Source of the DNA: Pseudodesulfovibrio sp. 5S69
Lineage (GTDB): Bacteria > Desulfobacterota > Desulfovibrionia > Desulfovibrionales > Desulfovibrionaceae
NCBI RefSeq assembly: GCF_037094465.1
Contig: NZ_CP146609.1
Coordinates: forward strand, 434,001-498,000
DNA length: 64,000 nucleotides
Direction of reading: 5' to 3'
The translations under genes were made by a program, and so were the position numbers. The notes under the pieces were generated by a model. The model saw only the letters and a program-made list of their open reading frames with translations, ran no database searches and was not told the origin of the DNA. Below are positions 46,063 to 55,993 of this stretch, one piece after another; the stretch's first letter is position 1; every line of letters starts with the position of its first letter.

Positions 46063-46080
46063 AGTGAATGACCGTTAACT
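46063..46080. promoter_or_regulatory. Operator-like imperfect palindrome before the TetR gene
   Basis: AGTGAA (46063-46068) and TTAACT (46075-46080) are inverted arms with one mismatch around TGACCG, ending six bases before the ATG. TTGACT at 46051 may be the -35 box, so a bound TetR dimer would block its own promoter. Confidence 0.5.
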
Positions 46081-46086
46081 GACAAC

Positions 46087-46734
46087 ATGAGGAAACGTCT
46101 CGACAGCGACGTCCGCAGAGGACAGATAGCCGAAGCGGCCCTGGAACTGGTGGTCTCCGAGGGGATCTCCGCCCTGACGGTCAAGAACATCGCCAGCCAG
46201 GTGGGGGTCACGCCCCCGGCCCTGTACCGGCACTATGCGGGCAAGACCGAAATCCTGGCCGCCGTGGTGGATCACATCCTCGGCGTGTACACCGAGAGCC
46301 GGGATCGGGCCTTCCGCGAGGCGACCGGGCCGGTCGGCCTGCTGCGCGAGCTTTTCTTCTCCCATGTGCGCCTGTTCAAGCGGCACCCGGCCGTGCCGGT
46401 GCTCTTCTATTCGGACCTGCTCTGGCTGGAGGAGCCCTCCCTGGGCGAGCGCCTGAACCGCCACCTGGACGGGTTCGCGGACGAGGTGGCCGGGGTCATC
46501 CGCCGGGGCCAGGACGGCGGGCGCATCCGGGCCGACGAGACGGCCGAGCGGCTGTTCATCGCCTTTCTCGGGCTGTTCTCCACCCTCGGCATACTGGCCG
46601 GGCGGGGACTGTGCCAGGTGGACGTGGCCTCCCAGGCCGGGACCAACTGGAAAATTTTCGAAGACTACATCACCCGGACGGACGGACGCCCCTCGGAGGA
46701 CGTCCAACGCGACAACTGCGAGGTGGTCCCATGA
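46087..46734 (+). CDS. TetR-family repressor of the export operon
   Basis: The 215-residue regulator has an N-terminal TetR helix-turn-helix (IAEAALELVVSEGISALTV, then VTPPALYRHYAGKTEIL) and a variable C-terminal ligand domain. The longer linker FFSHVRLFKRHPAVPVLF and the C-terminal segment match CecR/YbiH-like regulators that often sit before HlyD-ABC exporters. It starts the operon, overlapping the adaptor start by four bases (ATGA), and a palindrome lies just before its ATG. It probably senses the exported compound. Confidence 0.93.
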   Translation: MRKRLDSDVRRGQIAEAALELVVSEGISALTVKNIASQVGVTPPALYRHYAGKTEILAAVVDHILGVYTESRDRAFREATGPVGLLRELFFSHVRLFKRHPAVPVLFYSDLLWLEEPSLGERLNRHLDGFADEVAGVIRRGQDGGRIRADETAERLFIAFLGLFSTLGILAGRGLCQVDVASQAGTNWKIFEDYITRTDGRPSEDVQRDNCEVVP

Positions 46735-47807
46735 AACGCAAGTTCGGCCCGTTGCTGACGGGCATGCTCATTCTGATCGTCTTGGGCGGCGCCGGGGCCT
46801 GGTACTGGCTCAACCGGGACGTGACCGAGGCCGGGTTCGCCGAGGGCAACGGGCGCATCGAGGCCACGGAGATCGACGTGGCCGCCAAATGGGGCGGCAA
46901 GGTGGCCGAGGTCCTGGCGGACGAGGGCGACTACGTACAGGCGGGCGACGTGGTGGCGCGCATGGACATGCAGACGGAAAAGGCCCAGGTGGCCGAGGCC
47001 CGGGCCGACCTGGCCAGGGCCCGGAGCGCCTTGGAAACGGCCAGAGCCCAGGTCTTTCAGCGCCAGGCCGAGGTGGCCACGGCCCAGGCCGACCTGGCCC
47101 GGCAGCAGAGCGTCCTCGACGTGGCCCGCAAGAGCGACAAGCGCATCCAGACCCTGGTCAAGAGCGGGGTGGTCTCCCAGCAGGACGCGGACAACAGCCA
47201 GGGCGACCTGCGCACGGCCCAGGCGGCCTGGCGCGCGGCCCAGGCCCAGGTCAAGGCGGCCCAGGCGGCGGCCCAGGCGTCCAAGGCCCTGGTGGCCCAG
47301 GCCGGGGCGAACATCAATGCGGCCCAGGCCGTGGTCGACCGCCTGGAACAGGTCCTCGAAGACGGCGTGCTCCGCGCGCCCAAACCCGGCCGGGTCCAGT
47401 ACCGCGTGGTCGAGTCCGGCGAGGTGGTCGCAGCCGGGGGCAAGGTGGTCAGCCTGGTGGACCTGAGCGACGTGTACATGACCTTCTTCCTGCCCGAGGT
47501 CCAGGCGGGGCGTGCGGCCATGGGCGGCGAGGCCCGCGTCGTTCTGGACGCCGCGCCCCAATACGTCATCCCGGCCAAAATCTCCTTCGTGGCCAGCGTG
47601 GCCCAGTTCACGCCCAAATCCGTGGAGACCAGCGACGAGCGCCAGAAGCTCATGTTCCGGATCAAGGCCCGCATCGACCCGGAACTGCTCCGGCGCTATG
47701 CCCGGTACGTCAAGACCGGCCTGCCCGGCGTGGCCTGGGTGCGCATCGACCGCGACGCCCAATGGCCCGACAGGCTGGCCGTGAAGCTCCCGGAGGAGAG
47801 GAAGTGA
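46731..47807 (+). CDS. HlyD-family membrane fusion protein of an ABC exporter
   Basis: The 358-residue adaptor has one N-terminal membrane anchor (about residues 6-27), a lipoyl half (GRIEATEIDVAAKWGGKVAE), a very long Ala/Gln-rich coiled-coil hairpin (about 85-205) and the returning lipoyl/beta-barrel half (VLRAPKPGRVQYRVVESGE). It is the YhiI/YbhG type that pairs with RbbA-like ABC exporters. It overlaps both neighbours by four bases, so the operon is translationally coupled. An outer-membrane channel must come from elsewhere. Confidence 0.93.
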   Translation: MKRKFGPLLTGMLILIVLGGAGAWYWLNRDVTEAGFAEGNGRIEATEIDVAAKWGGKVAEVLADEGDYVQAGDVVARMDMQTEKAQVAEARADLARARSALETARAQVFQRQAEVATAQADLARQQSVLDVARKSDKRIQTLVKSGVVSQQDADNSQGDLRTAQAAWRAAQAQVKAAQAAAQASKALVAQAGANINAAQAVVDRLEQVLEDGVLRAPKPGRVQYRVVESGEVVAAGGKVVSLVDLSDVYMTFFLPEVQAGRAAMGGEARVVLDAAPQYVIPAKISFVASVAQFTPKSVETSDERQKLMFRIKARIDPELLRRYARYVKTGLPGVAWVRIDRDAQWPDRLAVKLPEERK

Positions 47808-50545
47808 GCCACGCGCCGAGCGTCGGGGAGCGGCCGGACCCCGTCGTCCGGCTCAGGTCCGTGACCCACCGCTACGGCCGGACCCTGGCCGCCGACAACG
47901 TCTCCCTGGAGCTGCCCGCCGGGAAGATGGTCGGTTTCATCGGCCCGGACGGGGTGGGCAAGTCCACCTGGCTCGGGCTCATGGCCGGGGCGCGCCGCAT
48001 ACAGCAGGGCGCGGTCACTGTGCTCGGCGGCGACATGCGCTCCCGCCGCCACCGCGAAGCCCTGTTTCCGCGCATCGCGTACATGCCCCAGGGGCTGGGC
48101 AGGAACCTCTACCCGACCCTGTCCGTGCGCGAAAACATCGACTTTTTCGGCCGCCTGTTCGGCCAGTCCCGGCCCGAGCGCGACCGGCGCATCCGGGACC
48201 TGCTGCACAGCACGGGCATGAGCGACTTCGCGGACCGGCCCGCGCGCAAGCTCTCGGGCGGCATGAAGCAGAAGCTCAGCCTGTGCTGCGCCCTGGTCCA
48301 CGACCCGGACCTGCTCATCCTGGACGAACCGACCACCGGCGTGGACCCCCTCTCCCGGCGGCAGTTCTGGGAACTCATCGAGCGCATCCGGGCCGGACGG
48401 CCGTCCATGAGCGTGCTCATCGCCACGGCCTACATGGAGGAGGCCGGGCGGTTCGACTGGCTGGTGGCCGTGGACGACGGCAGGAAACTGGCCGAGGGCC
48501 CCCCTGCGGAACTGCTTGAACGCACCGGGGCCGAGGACCTGGAAGGGGCGTTCCTGGCCCTGCTGCCCGAGGAGCGCAAGCGCGGCCACCACGAACTGCG
48601 GATACCGGCGCTCGACAAGGGCGAGACGGTCATCGAAGCCACGGGCCTGACCATGCGCTTCGGCAACTTCACCGCCGTGGACGACGTCAACCTGTCCGTG
48701 GACCGGGGCGAGATCTTCGGCTTCATCGGCTCTAACGGGTGCGGCAAGTCCACGACCATGAAGATGCTCACCGGCCTGCTCGAACCGACAAGGGGCGAGG
48801 CCCGGCTCCTGGGCCGCAAGCTGGACGCCCGGAACATGGCCACCCGGCGGCGCGTGGGCTACATGTCCCAGGCCTTCTCCCTGTACGGCGAGCTGTCCGT
48901 GCGCCGCAACCTGGAGCTGCACGCCAGGCTCTTCCACCTGCCCCCGGACAAGGCCGTCCGGCGCGTGGACGGGCTGGAGGAGCGTTTCGGCCTGGCGCGC
49001 TACCGCGACGACCGCCCCGACGACCTGCCGCTGGGCATCCGGCAGCGGCTGCAACTGGCCGTGGCCGTGCTCCACCGGCCCGACGTGCTCATCCTGGACG
49101 AACCCACCTCGGGCGTGGACCCCGTGGCCCGCGACCGATTCTGGGAGCTGATCATCGACCTGTCGCGCAAGGACGGGGTGACCATCTTCATCTCCACCCA
49201 CTTCATGAACGAGGCCTCGCGCTGCGACCGGGTGGCCCTGATGCACGCGGGCAAGATCCTGGACACGGACGCCCCGCGCACCCTGCAGGAGAAGCGCCGG
49301 GCCGGGACCCTGGAGCAGGCCTTCATCGCCTACCTGGAGGAGGCCGCGGCCGAGACCTCCGGGGCTGGAAACGGAGAGGGCGTCTTCACGGCCGAGACAC
49401 CGGGGAAGAGGGGCGTGCCCCACCCCCGGTTCAGCCCATCCCGGCTGCTCAGCTTCTCCATCCGCGAATCCATGGAGCTCAAGCGCGACCCCATCCGGCT
49501 GGGCATGGCCCTGTTCGGCACGCTCATCCTCATGCTGGTCATGGGTTACGGCATCAACCTGGACGTGGAGGACCTGTCCTTCGCGGCCCTGGACCAGGAC
49601 CGGACCACGGCCAGCCACGGATACATCCTGGAATACGAGGGGTCGCGGTACTTCTCGCCGAAAAGACCGGTCCTGAGCCCGGCCGGGATGGACCGGCGCA
49701 TGGTCGCGGGCGAGTTGTCCGTGGTCATCCAGGTTCCGCCGAACTTCGGCCGCGACCTGGACCGGGGCGCCGTGCCCGAGGTCGGAGCGTGGATCGACGG
49801 GGCCATGCCCAGCCGGGCCGAGATCGCCAGGGGCTATGTCCAGGGCGTACACGGCGAATACCTGTCCAGGCTGGCGGCCCTGTCCGGCAGGACGGCCTCC
49901 CCGTACGCCATGCAGGTCCGCTACCGCTACAACCCGGAGATGAAGAGCATCATCGCCATGGTCCCCAAGGTCATCCCCCTGCTCCTGGTGTTCATCCCGG
50001 CCATGCTCACCGCACTCGGCGTGGTCCGCGAAAAGGAGATGGGCTCCATCCTCAACGTGTACACCACGCCGGTGACCAAGTTCGAGTTCCTGGTGGGCAA
50101 GCAACTGCCCTACATCGGGCTTTCGCTGATCAACTTCGCCTTCCTGTTCGTCATGGCCGTGACCCTGTTCCGGGTGCCCTTCTCGGGCAGCCTGGCGACC
50201 CTGACGGCCGGGGCCGTGGTCTACGTGGTGGCCACCACCGGACTCGGGCTGCTGGCCTCGACCCTGACGTCGAGCCAGGTGGCGGCCATCGCGGGCACGG
50301 CCATCTTCACCCTGCTCCCGGCCATCCAGTTCTCCGGGCTCATCGATCCGGTCTCCACCCTGGAGGGCGCGGGACGGCTGGTCGGGTCCCTGTACCCGAC
50401 CACCTACTACCTGCTCATCAGCGAGGGGACCTTCTCCAAGGGGTTGGGCCCGGCCCACCTGGCCGGGTTCTTCTGGCCGCTGCTGGCGGCCATTCCCGTG
50501 ACCACGATCCTGAGCGTGCTCTTCCTCAGGAAACAGGGGGCCTAG
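47804..50545 (+). CDS. RbbA-like ABC exporter with two ATPase domains and a permease
   Basis: The 913-residue protein starts at GTG 47804. It joins two ABC ATPase domains and one ABC-2 permease. Domain 1 has Walker A GPDGVGKST, signature KLSGGMKQKLS and Walker B LLILDEPTTGVD. Domain 2 has GSNGCGKST and LILDEPTSGVD, but its signature reads DLPLGIRQRLQ rather than LSGGQ. The C-terminal part (about 545-913) has six helices with a periplasmic loop. This triple architecture is that of RbbA/YhiH proteins, working with the HlyD adaptor and the YhhJ-type permease. Confidence 0.92.
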   Translation: MSHAPSVGERPDPVVRLRSVTHRYGRTLAADNVSLELPAGKMVGFIGPDGVGKSTWLGLMAGARRIQQGAVTVLGGDMRSRRHREALFPRIAYMPQGLGRNLYPTLSVRENIDFFGRLFGQSRPERDRRIRDLLHSTGMSDFADRPARKLSGGMKQKLSLCCALVHDPDLLILDEPTTGVDPLSRRQFWELIERIRAGRPSMSVLIATAYMEEAGRFDWLVAVDDGRKLAEGPPAELLERTGAEDLEGAFLALLPEERKRGHHELRIPALDKGETVIEATGLTMRFGNFTAVDDVNLSVDRGEIFGFIGSNGCGKSTTMKMLTGLLEPTRGEARLLGRKLDARNMATRRRVGYMSQAFSLYGELSVRRNLELHARLFHLPPDKAVRRVDGLEERFGLARYRDDRPDDLPLGIRQRLQLAVAVLHRPDVLILDEPTSGVDPVARDRFWELIIDLSRKDGVTIFISTHFMNEASRCDRVALMHAGKILDTDAPRTLQEKRRAGTLEQAFIAYLEEAAAETSGAGNGEGVFTAETPGKRGVPHPRFSPSRLLSFSIRESMELKRDPIRLGMALFGTLILMLVMGYGINLDVEDLSFAALDQDRTTASHGYILEYEGSRYFSPKRPVLSPAGMDRRMVAGELSVVIQVPPNFGRDLDRGAVPEVGAWIDGAMPSRAEIARGYVQGVHGEYLSRLAALSGRTASPYAMQVRYRYNPEMKSIIAMVPKVIPLLLVFIPAMLTALGVVREKEMGSILNVYTTPVTKFEFLVGKQLPYIGLSLINFAFLFVMAVTLFRVPFSGSLATLTAGAVVYVVATTGLGLLASTLTSSQVAAIAGTAIFTLLPAIQFSGLIDPVSTLEGAGRLVGSLYPTTYYLLISEGTFSKGLGPAHLAGFFWPLLAAIPVTTILSVLFLRKQGA

Positions 50546-50546
50546 G

Positions 50547-51686
50547 ATGGCAAACGCGCTTTTGGGCAGCCTGTCCAACATCTTCACGCTCGGGGTCAAG
50601 GAGTTCCGCAGCCTGCTTTACGACAAGGCCATGCTCTTCCTGATCCTGTTCATGTTCACGGGCACGGTCTACGCCGACGCCAGGGCCAAGCCCGAGTCCC
50701 TGAGCCGGGCCACCGTGGCCGTAGTGGACGAGGACCGGTCCCAATTGTCCGGCCGGATCATCGCGGCCCTGCACCCGCCGCAGTTCATGTCCCCGGTGCT
50801 CATCGGCCTGGCCGAAATGGACAAGGGCATGGACTCCGGGCGGTACACCTTCGTCCTGGACATCCCGCCCGACTTCCAGCGGGACGTCGCCGCCGGGCGC
50901 ACCCCTGACCTGCAACTGAACGTGGACGCTACGCGGTTGTCCCAGGCCCAGACCGGGACGGCCTACCTGCAGAACATCGTGGACGGGGAGATCCGGGCCT
51001 GGGCGCAGCGATACCAGTCCTCGGCGGCCGTGCCCGTCAAGCTGAACATCCGGGTCTTCTTCAACCCCAACGTCCGCCAGTCCTGGTTCGCGGCCATCAA
51101 CTCCATCGTCAACAACATCACCCTGCTCGGCATCCTGCTGACCGGGGCGGCGCTCATCCGCGAGAGCGAGCACGGGACCATCGAGCACCTCCTGGTCATG
51201 CCCGTGACCCCGCTGGAAATCATGGTCTCCAAGGTCTGGTCCATGGGGCTGGTGGTCCTGGCGGTCTCGACCCTTTCGCTCCATGTCATGGTCCAGGGCG
51301 CACTCGGCGTGACCCTGAACGGCTCCACCCCGCTGTTCGCCTGCTGCACCCTGCTCTACCTCTTCGCCGCAGCCTCCATCGGCATCTACATGGCCACCCT
51401 GGCCCGGACCATGCCCCAGTTCGGCCTGCTGGCCATCCTGGTCCTCCTGCCCCTGGAGATCCTGTCCGGCGGGACCACCCCGCGCGAGAGCATGCCCCAG
51501 GTCATCCAGTGGGTCATGTCCCTGGCCCCGACCACCCACTACGTCTCCCTGGCCCAGGCCATCCTCTTCCGGGGAGCGGGCCCCTCGGTCATCTGGCCCG
51601 ATTTCCTGGGCATGGCCGGGATAGGCGGGTTCTTCTTCTGGTTCGCCCACCGGAGGCTGCGCCGGATGATCGGCTCCCTGCACTGA
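50547..51686 (+). CDS. ABC-2 type permease (YhhJ-like) of the same exporter
   Basis: The 379-residue membrane protein has one N-terminal helix (about residues 23-40), a periplasmic domain of about 150 residues (VVDEDRSQLSGRIIAALHPP, RRYTF-like strands) and five C-terminal helices. It includes ILLTGAALIRESEHGTIEHL, the ABC-2 membrane signature, followed by LLVMPVTPLEIM. It should pair with the permease part of the RbbA-like protein to form a heterodimeric channel. It starts one base after the RbbA stop, and the operon ends here. Confidence 0.92.
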   Translation: MANALLGSLSNIFTLGVKEFRSLLYDKAMLFLILFMFTGTVYADARAKPESLSRATVAVVDEDRSQLSGRIIAALHPPQFMSPVLIGLAEMDKGMDSGRYTFVLDIPPDFQRDVAAGRTPDLQLNVDATRLSQAQTGTAYLQNIVDGEIRAWAQRYQSSAAVPVKLNIRVFFNPNVRQSWFAAINSIVNNITLLGILLTGAALIRESEHGTIEHLLVMPVTPLEIMVSKVWSMGLVVLAVSTLSLHVMVQGALGVTLNGSTPLFACCTLLYLFAAASIGIYMATLARTMPQFGLLAILVLLPLEILSGGTTPRESMPQVIQWVMSLAPTTHYVSLAQAILFRGAGPSVIWPDFLGMAGIGGFFFWFAHRRLRRMIGSLH

Positions 51687-51954
51687 CCGGGCCGGCTGTC
51701 CAAGCCCGTTGACTCCCGGCCGGAAAATCCGCAGCAAGAGGGAGACGGCGGACGCTGCGGCAAGCCCCCCGAGGACCCGGAGGGCCGCTCCGCGTCCGGG
51801 AGCATGGCCGCAGCGCCCGGACCAGGAAAGCGGGGAACGGCCGCACGGCACTGCGTTCCGTGCCGGTCGACGGCGGGTGGACTTCGCCGGACATTTGCCA
51901 AACGGCGCCGAAGGGCATAAGTACGGGAATTCATCGGGACCGCCGAAACAGACC

Positions 51955-52911
51955 ATGAAAATACGCATCCTCTTCATCCTCGTGCAGTTGGCCATTCTGG
52001 CCGCCTGCCTCTATTACCTCTGCACGGACGTGGATTGGCCGGTCCTGGCGGACACGTTCTCGCACTACTCGCCGCTCAGGGCGCTGGGCGTCCTGGCCTC
52101 GACCCTGCCCATCTACGCGTTCATGGGGCTGCGCCTGAGCCAGCTTTCGGAAGGGCGGCTGACGGTCGCCCTCGGGGTGTTGGGGACCCTGCTCGCCCTG
52201 GCCCTCAACAACGTCCTGCCGACCAAGTTGGGGGAATTCGCCAAGGCCGCGTATTTCAAACGCAAGTCCCCTCTGGGATTCTCCCGGTCCATGGGCATCA
52301 TCTTTCTGGAACGGTTCCTGGACGTGAACATCCTGGCCCTGACCGGGCTGGCCGTGGCCCTGGCCTTCGGCCTGGGAGGGTATGCGCTGCCGCTGATCCT
52401 GGCCGTGGTCGCGGGCTGGGCGGTGCTGGCCGTCGCCGCCCGCCGCATCCCCCCGGAGGGGCTGCACCTGGCGCGCATCCCCAGCGAGCCGGTGCGCCGC
52501 TTCGTGCGCCTGGGGACCGCCGCCGTCCGCCAGGCCCTGCAGGGCCGGGTGCTGGTCAAGCCGCTGTGCTCCACGCTGGTCCTGTGGGTCTGCAATTTCT
52601 TCTACCTGGGCCTCATCCCCATCTGGCTGATGGGTATGGACCTCAGCGCGGCCCAGTTGCTGGGCGTATACGGCGCGGTGTACCTGGGGTTGACCGTGCC
52701 CGGCCTGCCCGGGGGCATCGGCATGACCGAGGGGGCCATGGTCGCCGTCCTCGCTCTGGGCGGCCTGCCCAAGACCGAGGCCCTGGCCATCGCCCTGACC
52801 GTCCGGGCCTACAATTTCATCCCGCCCACCCTCCTGGGGCTCGCCGTACTCGCCACGGCCGGACACTCAAGGGAGTTGCTCCACGTGCGCGAAAAGGACG
52901 CTGAATCCTGA
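51955..52911 (+). CDS. Lysylphosphatidylglycerol synthase TM-region-like (UPF0104) membrane protein
   Basis: The 318-residue protein has about eight membrane helices. It shows the flippase-domain features of MprF-like proteins: NNVLPTKLGEFAKAAYF, IIFLERFLDVNILALTG, and PGLPGGIGMTEGAMVAVL (the conserved GG-G-E motif). Proteins with only this part are thought to move lipids or lipid-linked sugars across the inner membrane. ATG 51955 is chosen because it opens the first helix. It lies 323 bases before the glycan cluster on the same strand and may supply its flippase. Confidence 0.82.
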   Translation: MKIRILFILVQLAILAACLYYLCTDVDWPVLADTFSHYSPLRALGVLASTLPIYAFMGLRLSQLSEGRLTVALGVLGTLLALALNNVLPTKLGEFAKAAYFKRKSPLGFSRSMGIIFLERFLDVNILALTGLAVALAFGLGGYALPLILAVVAGWAVLAVAARRIPPEGLHLARIPSEPVRRFVRLGTAAVRQALQGRVLVKPLCSTLVLWVCNFFYLGLIPIWLMGMDLSAAQLLGVYGAVYLGLTVPGLPGGIGMTEGAMVAVLALGGLPKTEALAIALTVRAYNFIPPTLLGLAVLATAGHSRELLHVREKDAES

Positions 52912-53234
52912 GCCCCGCCTGTCGACGGGAGCGTCCCGGCGGACAATGCGGCTCCTTTCCGCCGCCAGCCCCCGCTTGCGGGGCCAAAACCGGCTTTTGC
53001 CTTGACAGAAACGGCGATTTGGGGTGAATCAATCTTTTTTATATTAAAAGTCCGAGAGACTTATTTTTCGCAACTATTCCGAAAGCAGACAATTTTTGAC
53101 CGCATCCCGATCCGAGGTGCCTCGGTTCGTTTCCACCCCGGCCACTCCACGCACGGCGCAGGAACCCGACCCCACCCCCATATGATCCGAGACGGCGACC
53201 TTTCGGCAACAAACGGATTTAAGGAGAACCATAC
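52912..53234. other. Intergenic region ahead of the glycan cluster
   Basis: No gene is visible. CCCCGC-TT-GCGGGG (52968-52981) is a short hairpin that could end the preceding transcript. An AT-rich block at 53030-53060 and TTGACA at 53002-53007 suggest a promoter for the cluster, with a leader of about 200 bases before the epimerase start. Confidence 0.45.
53002..53030 (+). promoter_or_regulatory. Candidate sigma70-like promoter for the glycan cluster
   Basis: TTGACA (53002-53007) matches the -35 consensus exactly. At 17-base spacing TGAATC (53025-53030) is a weak -10. The AT-rich TATATT at about 53040 is an alternative. Position fits the downstream operon. Confidence 0.3.
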
Positions 53235-54308
53235 ATGGCAGTCATCATCGTAACCGGCTCGTGCGGCCTGATCGGCGCGGAGACGGTCCGCTTCTATGCC
53301 GCCAAGGGATTCGACGTGGTCGGTGTGGACAACAACATGCGCTCGTATTTCTTCGGCGAGGAGGCTTCCACCCACTGGAGCCAGCTCAAGCTGGAACACG
53401 ACCTCCCCCGATACACCCATGCCGCGATCGACATCCGGGACGAGAACGCCGTTGACGAACTTTTCGCCAAATATTCCAGCGATATCAGCGCGGTGATCCA
53501 CACTGCGGCCCAGCCCTCGCACGACTGGGCGGCCCGCGAGCCGATCACCGATTTCTCCGTGAACGCAACGGGCACTCTGGTCCTGCTGGAGGCCACCCGC
53601 AAGCACTGCCCCGAGGCCGCCTTCCTGTTCACCTCCACCAACAAGGTTTACGGCGACACCCCCAACGCCCTGCCCCTGGTCGAGCAGGAAACCCGCTGGG
53701 AACTGGAGCCGTCCCACCCGTTCGCGGAACACGGCATCGACGAGACCATGAGCATCGACCGCTGCACCCACTCCCTCTTCGGCGTGTCCAAGGCCGCGGC
53801 CGACCTGCTGGTTCAGGAATACGGCCGGTACTTCGGCATGAACACGGGCGTGTTCCGCGGCGGCTGCCTGACCGGCGGCGGGCACTCCGGCACCGAGCTG
53901 CACGGGTTTCTTTCCTATCTGGTGCGCTGCTGCCTGACCGGCCGCCACTACTCGATCTTCGGCTACAAGGGCAAGCAGGTCCGCGACAACATCCACTCCT
54001 CGGACCTGGTCAACATGCTCTGGCACTTCCACCAGAAGCCGCATCCGGGCGAGGTCTACAACGTGGGCGGCAGCCGGCACTCCAACTGCTCCATGCTGGA
54101 GGCCATCGACATGTGCGAGCGGCTCACCGGCAAAAAGATGGACTACACCTACACGGACGACAACCGGATAGGCGACCACATCTGGTACATCAGCGACGTC
54201 CGCAAGTTCAAGGCCCATTACCCGGACTGGGAATACACTTACGACATCGAGGCGATCATCCGGGAGATCATCGACGGATGGCGCGTCCGAGGCGCAGAGC
54301 AGGGATAA
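53235..54308 (+). CDS. NAD-dependent sugar epimerase (CDP-paratose 2-epimerase-like)
   Basis: The 357-residue SDR protein starts after AAGGAG. It has the Rossmann motif [15 protein letters not shown], the catalytic Ser/Thr region [12 protein letters not shown], and [13 protein letters not shown] where the usual YxxxK Tyr reads Phe. The FGEEASTHW and [19 protein letters not shown] segments match the CDP-tyvelose/paratose 2-epimerase group. It probably converts a nucleotide sugar for surface glycan. The missing Tyr at the canonical YxxxK position is notable and resembles that subgroup. The next gene starts three bases downstream. Confidence 0.82.
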   Translation: MAVIIVTGSCGLIGAETVRFYAAKGFDVVGVDNNMRSYFFGEEASTHWSQLKLEHDLPRYTHAAIDIRDENAVDELFAKYSSDISAVIHTAAQPSHDWAAREPITDFSVNATGTLVLLEATRKHCPEAAFLFTSTNKVYGDTPNALPLVEQETRWELEPSHPFAEHGIDETMSIDRCTHSLFGVSKAAADLLVQEYGRYFGMNTGVFRGGCLTGGGHSGTELHGFLSYLVRCCLTGRHYSIFGYKGKQVRDNIHSSDLVNMLWHFHQKPHPGEVYNVGGSRHSNCSMLEAIDMCERLTGKKMDYTYTDDNRIGDHIWYISDVRKFKAHYPDWEYTYDIEAIIREIIDGWRVRGAEQG

Positions 54309-54310
54309 CC

Positions 54311-55756
54311 ATGTCCACTATCTTCGAGCTGTACGAACAGTGCAGGAAAGAGCACCGGCAGGAATATATCGACGTCTACGGCGCCAGGGCCGAGGAGCGC
54401 ATAAGCGACCTCTCCGGGGCCAAGGGATACCTCTACCGGAAACTGCGCGACATGGTGCGGTTCTACGTCGAGCCCGGCAAGCGCGTGCTCGCGGTCAACG
54501 CCGACGCGGGCCAGTACCTCGCCTGGACGGAGCCCTCCTACGGCGTGGGCGTCGAGACGGCGCCGAAGCTGGTCGAGGAGGCGCGCAGGGCGCACCCGGA
54601 ATTCACCTTCCATACCTGCGCACCCGAGGAGTTCGAGGCCACCGAGCAGTTCGACTACATCCTCATCCTGGATGCGGTGAACAACATGTTCGACGTCCAG
54701 ACCGCCCTGGAAAGGCTCCAGGGCGCCTGCCATCCCGGGACCCGGCTGATCATCACCTGGTACAACTTTTTCTGGAAGCCGTTCCTCCGGTTCGCGGAGC
54801 GGCGGGGCATGAAACGCCCGTCCACGCCGCAGAACTGGCTGTCCAAGGCGCACATCGAGCAGCTCGTCACCCTGGCCGGGTTCGAGCCGACCGCCCACAC
54901 CCGCAAGATCCTCGCGCCCTACAAGGTCCCGATCCTCTCCGAGCTGGTCAACAACTACATCGCGGGCCTGCCGGTCATCAACCACCTGTGCCTGATGAAC
55001 ATCATGGTCGCCCGTCCGGTCCCGGCGGTGGACAGGGGCGAGTTCGGCGTATCGGTGATCGTGCCCTGCAAGGACGAGGCGGACAACATCGAGGCCGCCG
55101 TGCTGCGCACCCCCGAGATGGGCAGCCATACCGAACTGATCTTTTGCGACGACAAGTCCACGGACGGTACGCCGGACGTTGTCCGGCGTATGCAAAAAGA
55201 GCACCCGGACAGGGACATCAAGCTGGTCGACGGCCCCGGCATCAGCAAGGCCGAGAACGTCTGGACCGGCTTCAACGCCGCCACCCAGGACATGGTCATG
55301 ATCCTGGACGGCGACCTGACCGTGCCGCCCGAAGACCTGCCCAAGTTCTACAACGCCATGGCGTCGGGCAAGGGCGAATTCATCAACGGCACCCGGTCGG
55401 TCTACCCCATGCGCGACGACGCCATGCGGCTGGCCAACATCTTCGGCAACAAGGCCTTCAGCCTGCTCTTCTCCTATATCCTGAGCCAGTCCGTCACCGA
55501 CACCCTGTGCGGCACCAAGGTCCTCTGGCGCGAGGACTGGCTGCGGCTCAAGGAGCTGCTCGGCAGTTGGGGCATCGACGACCGCTGGGGCGACTACGAA
55601 CTGATCTTCGGCGCGGCCCGCCTGGGCCTCAAGCATCAGGACCTGCCCGTGCGCTACATGGAGCGCGTCAACGGCGAGACCAAGATGACGGGGCGGCTGA
55701 AGAACGCCATGATCATGCTGCGCATGTGCTTGGCGGCGTACAGAAAATTCAAGTAG
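54311..55756 (+). CDS. Fusion of a class I methyltransferase-like domain and a GT2 glycosyltransferase
   Basis: The 481-residue protein has two parts. Residues 1-235 form a class I methyltransferase-like fold (RVLAVNADAGQYLAW, FDYILILDAVNNMFD, LIITWYNFFWKPFLRF); its SAM-binding Gly motif is degenerate. Residues 245-481 form a GT2 glycosyltransferase of the dolichol-phosphate mannose synthase type (VSVIVPCKDEADNIEAAV, LIFCDDKSTDGTPDVV, MILDGDLTVPPEDL with DxD-like acids, and DTLCGTKVLWREDW). It probably makes a polyprenyl-phosphate-linked sugar that the GT-C-like protein at 57427 uses. The fusion is unusual. Confidence 0.85.
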   Translation: MSTIFELYEQCRKEHRQEYIDVYGARAEERISDLSGAKGYLYRKLRDMVRFYVEPGKRVLAVNADAGQYLAWTEPSYGVGVETAPKLVEEARRAHPEFTFHTCAPEEFEATEQFDYILILDAVNNMFDVQTALERLQGACHPGTRLIITWYNFFWKPFLRFAERRGMKRPSTPQNWLSKAHIEQLVTLAGFEPTAHTRKILAPYKVPILSELVNNYIAGLPVINHLCLMNIMVARPVPAVDRGEFGVSVIVPCKDEADNIEAAVLRTPEMGSHTELIFCDDKSTDGTPDVVRRMQKEHPDRDIKLVDGPGISKAENVWTGFNAATQDMVMILDGDLTVPPEDLPKFYNAMASGKGEFINGTRSVYPMRDDAMRLANIFGNKAFSLLFSYILSQSVTDTLCGTKVLWREDWLRLKELLGSWGIDDRWGDYELIFGAARLGLKHQDLPVRYMERVNGETKMTGRLKNAMIMLRMCLAAYRKFK

Positions 55757-55993
55757 CGGCAGGGCCGGGCCGCTTCGCCGAGGCGTTCCTCGCGCGGCCG
55801 GGCCTTCGTACCGGCGAGAAGGCGGAGCCCGTGCGGCCCGCCATCCGCTGGAGCCTCCCCGCGCGACCTGCCGCCGGACTGGATTTTTTGCCTCCGGCGG
55901 CTTAAGGAAAAATTTCTGCGGCCCCTCGGTTCGCGGCAGGCGATGCCCGCCGCGAACCTTTTATGAACGACCACCCGAAGCGGATAACAGCTC

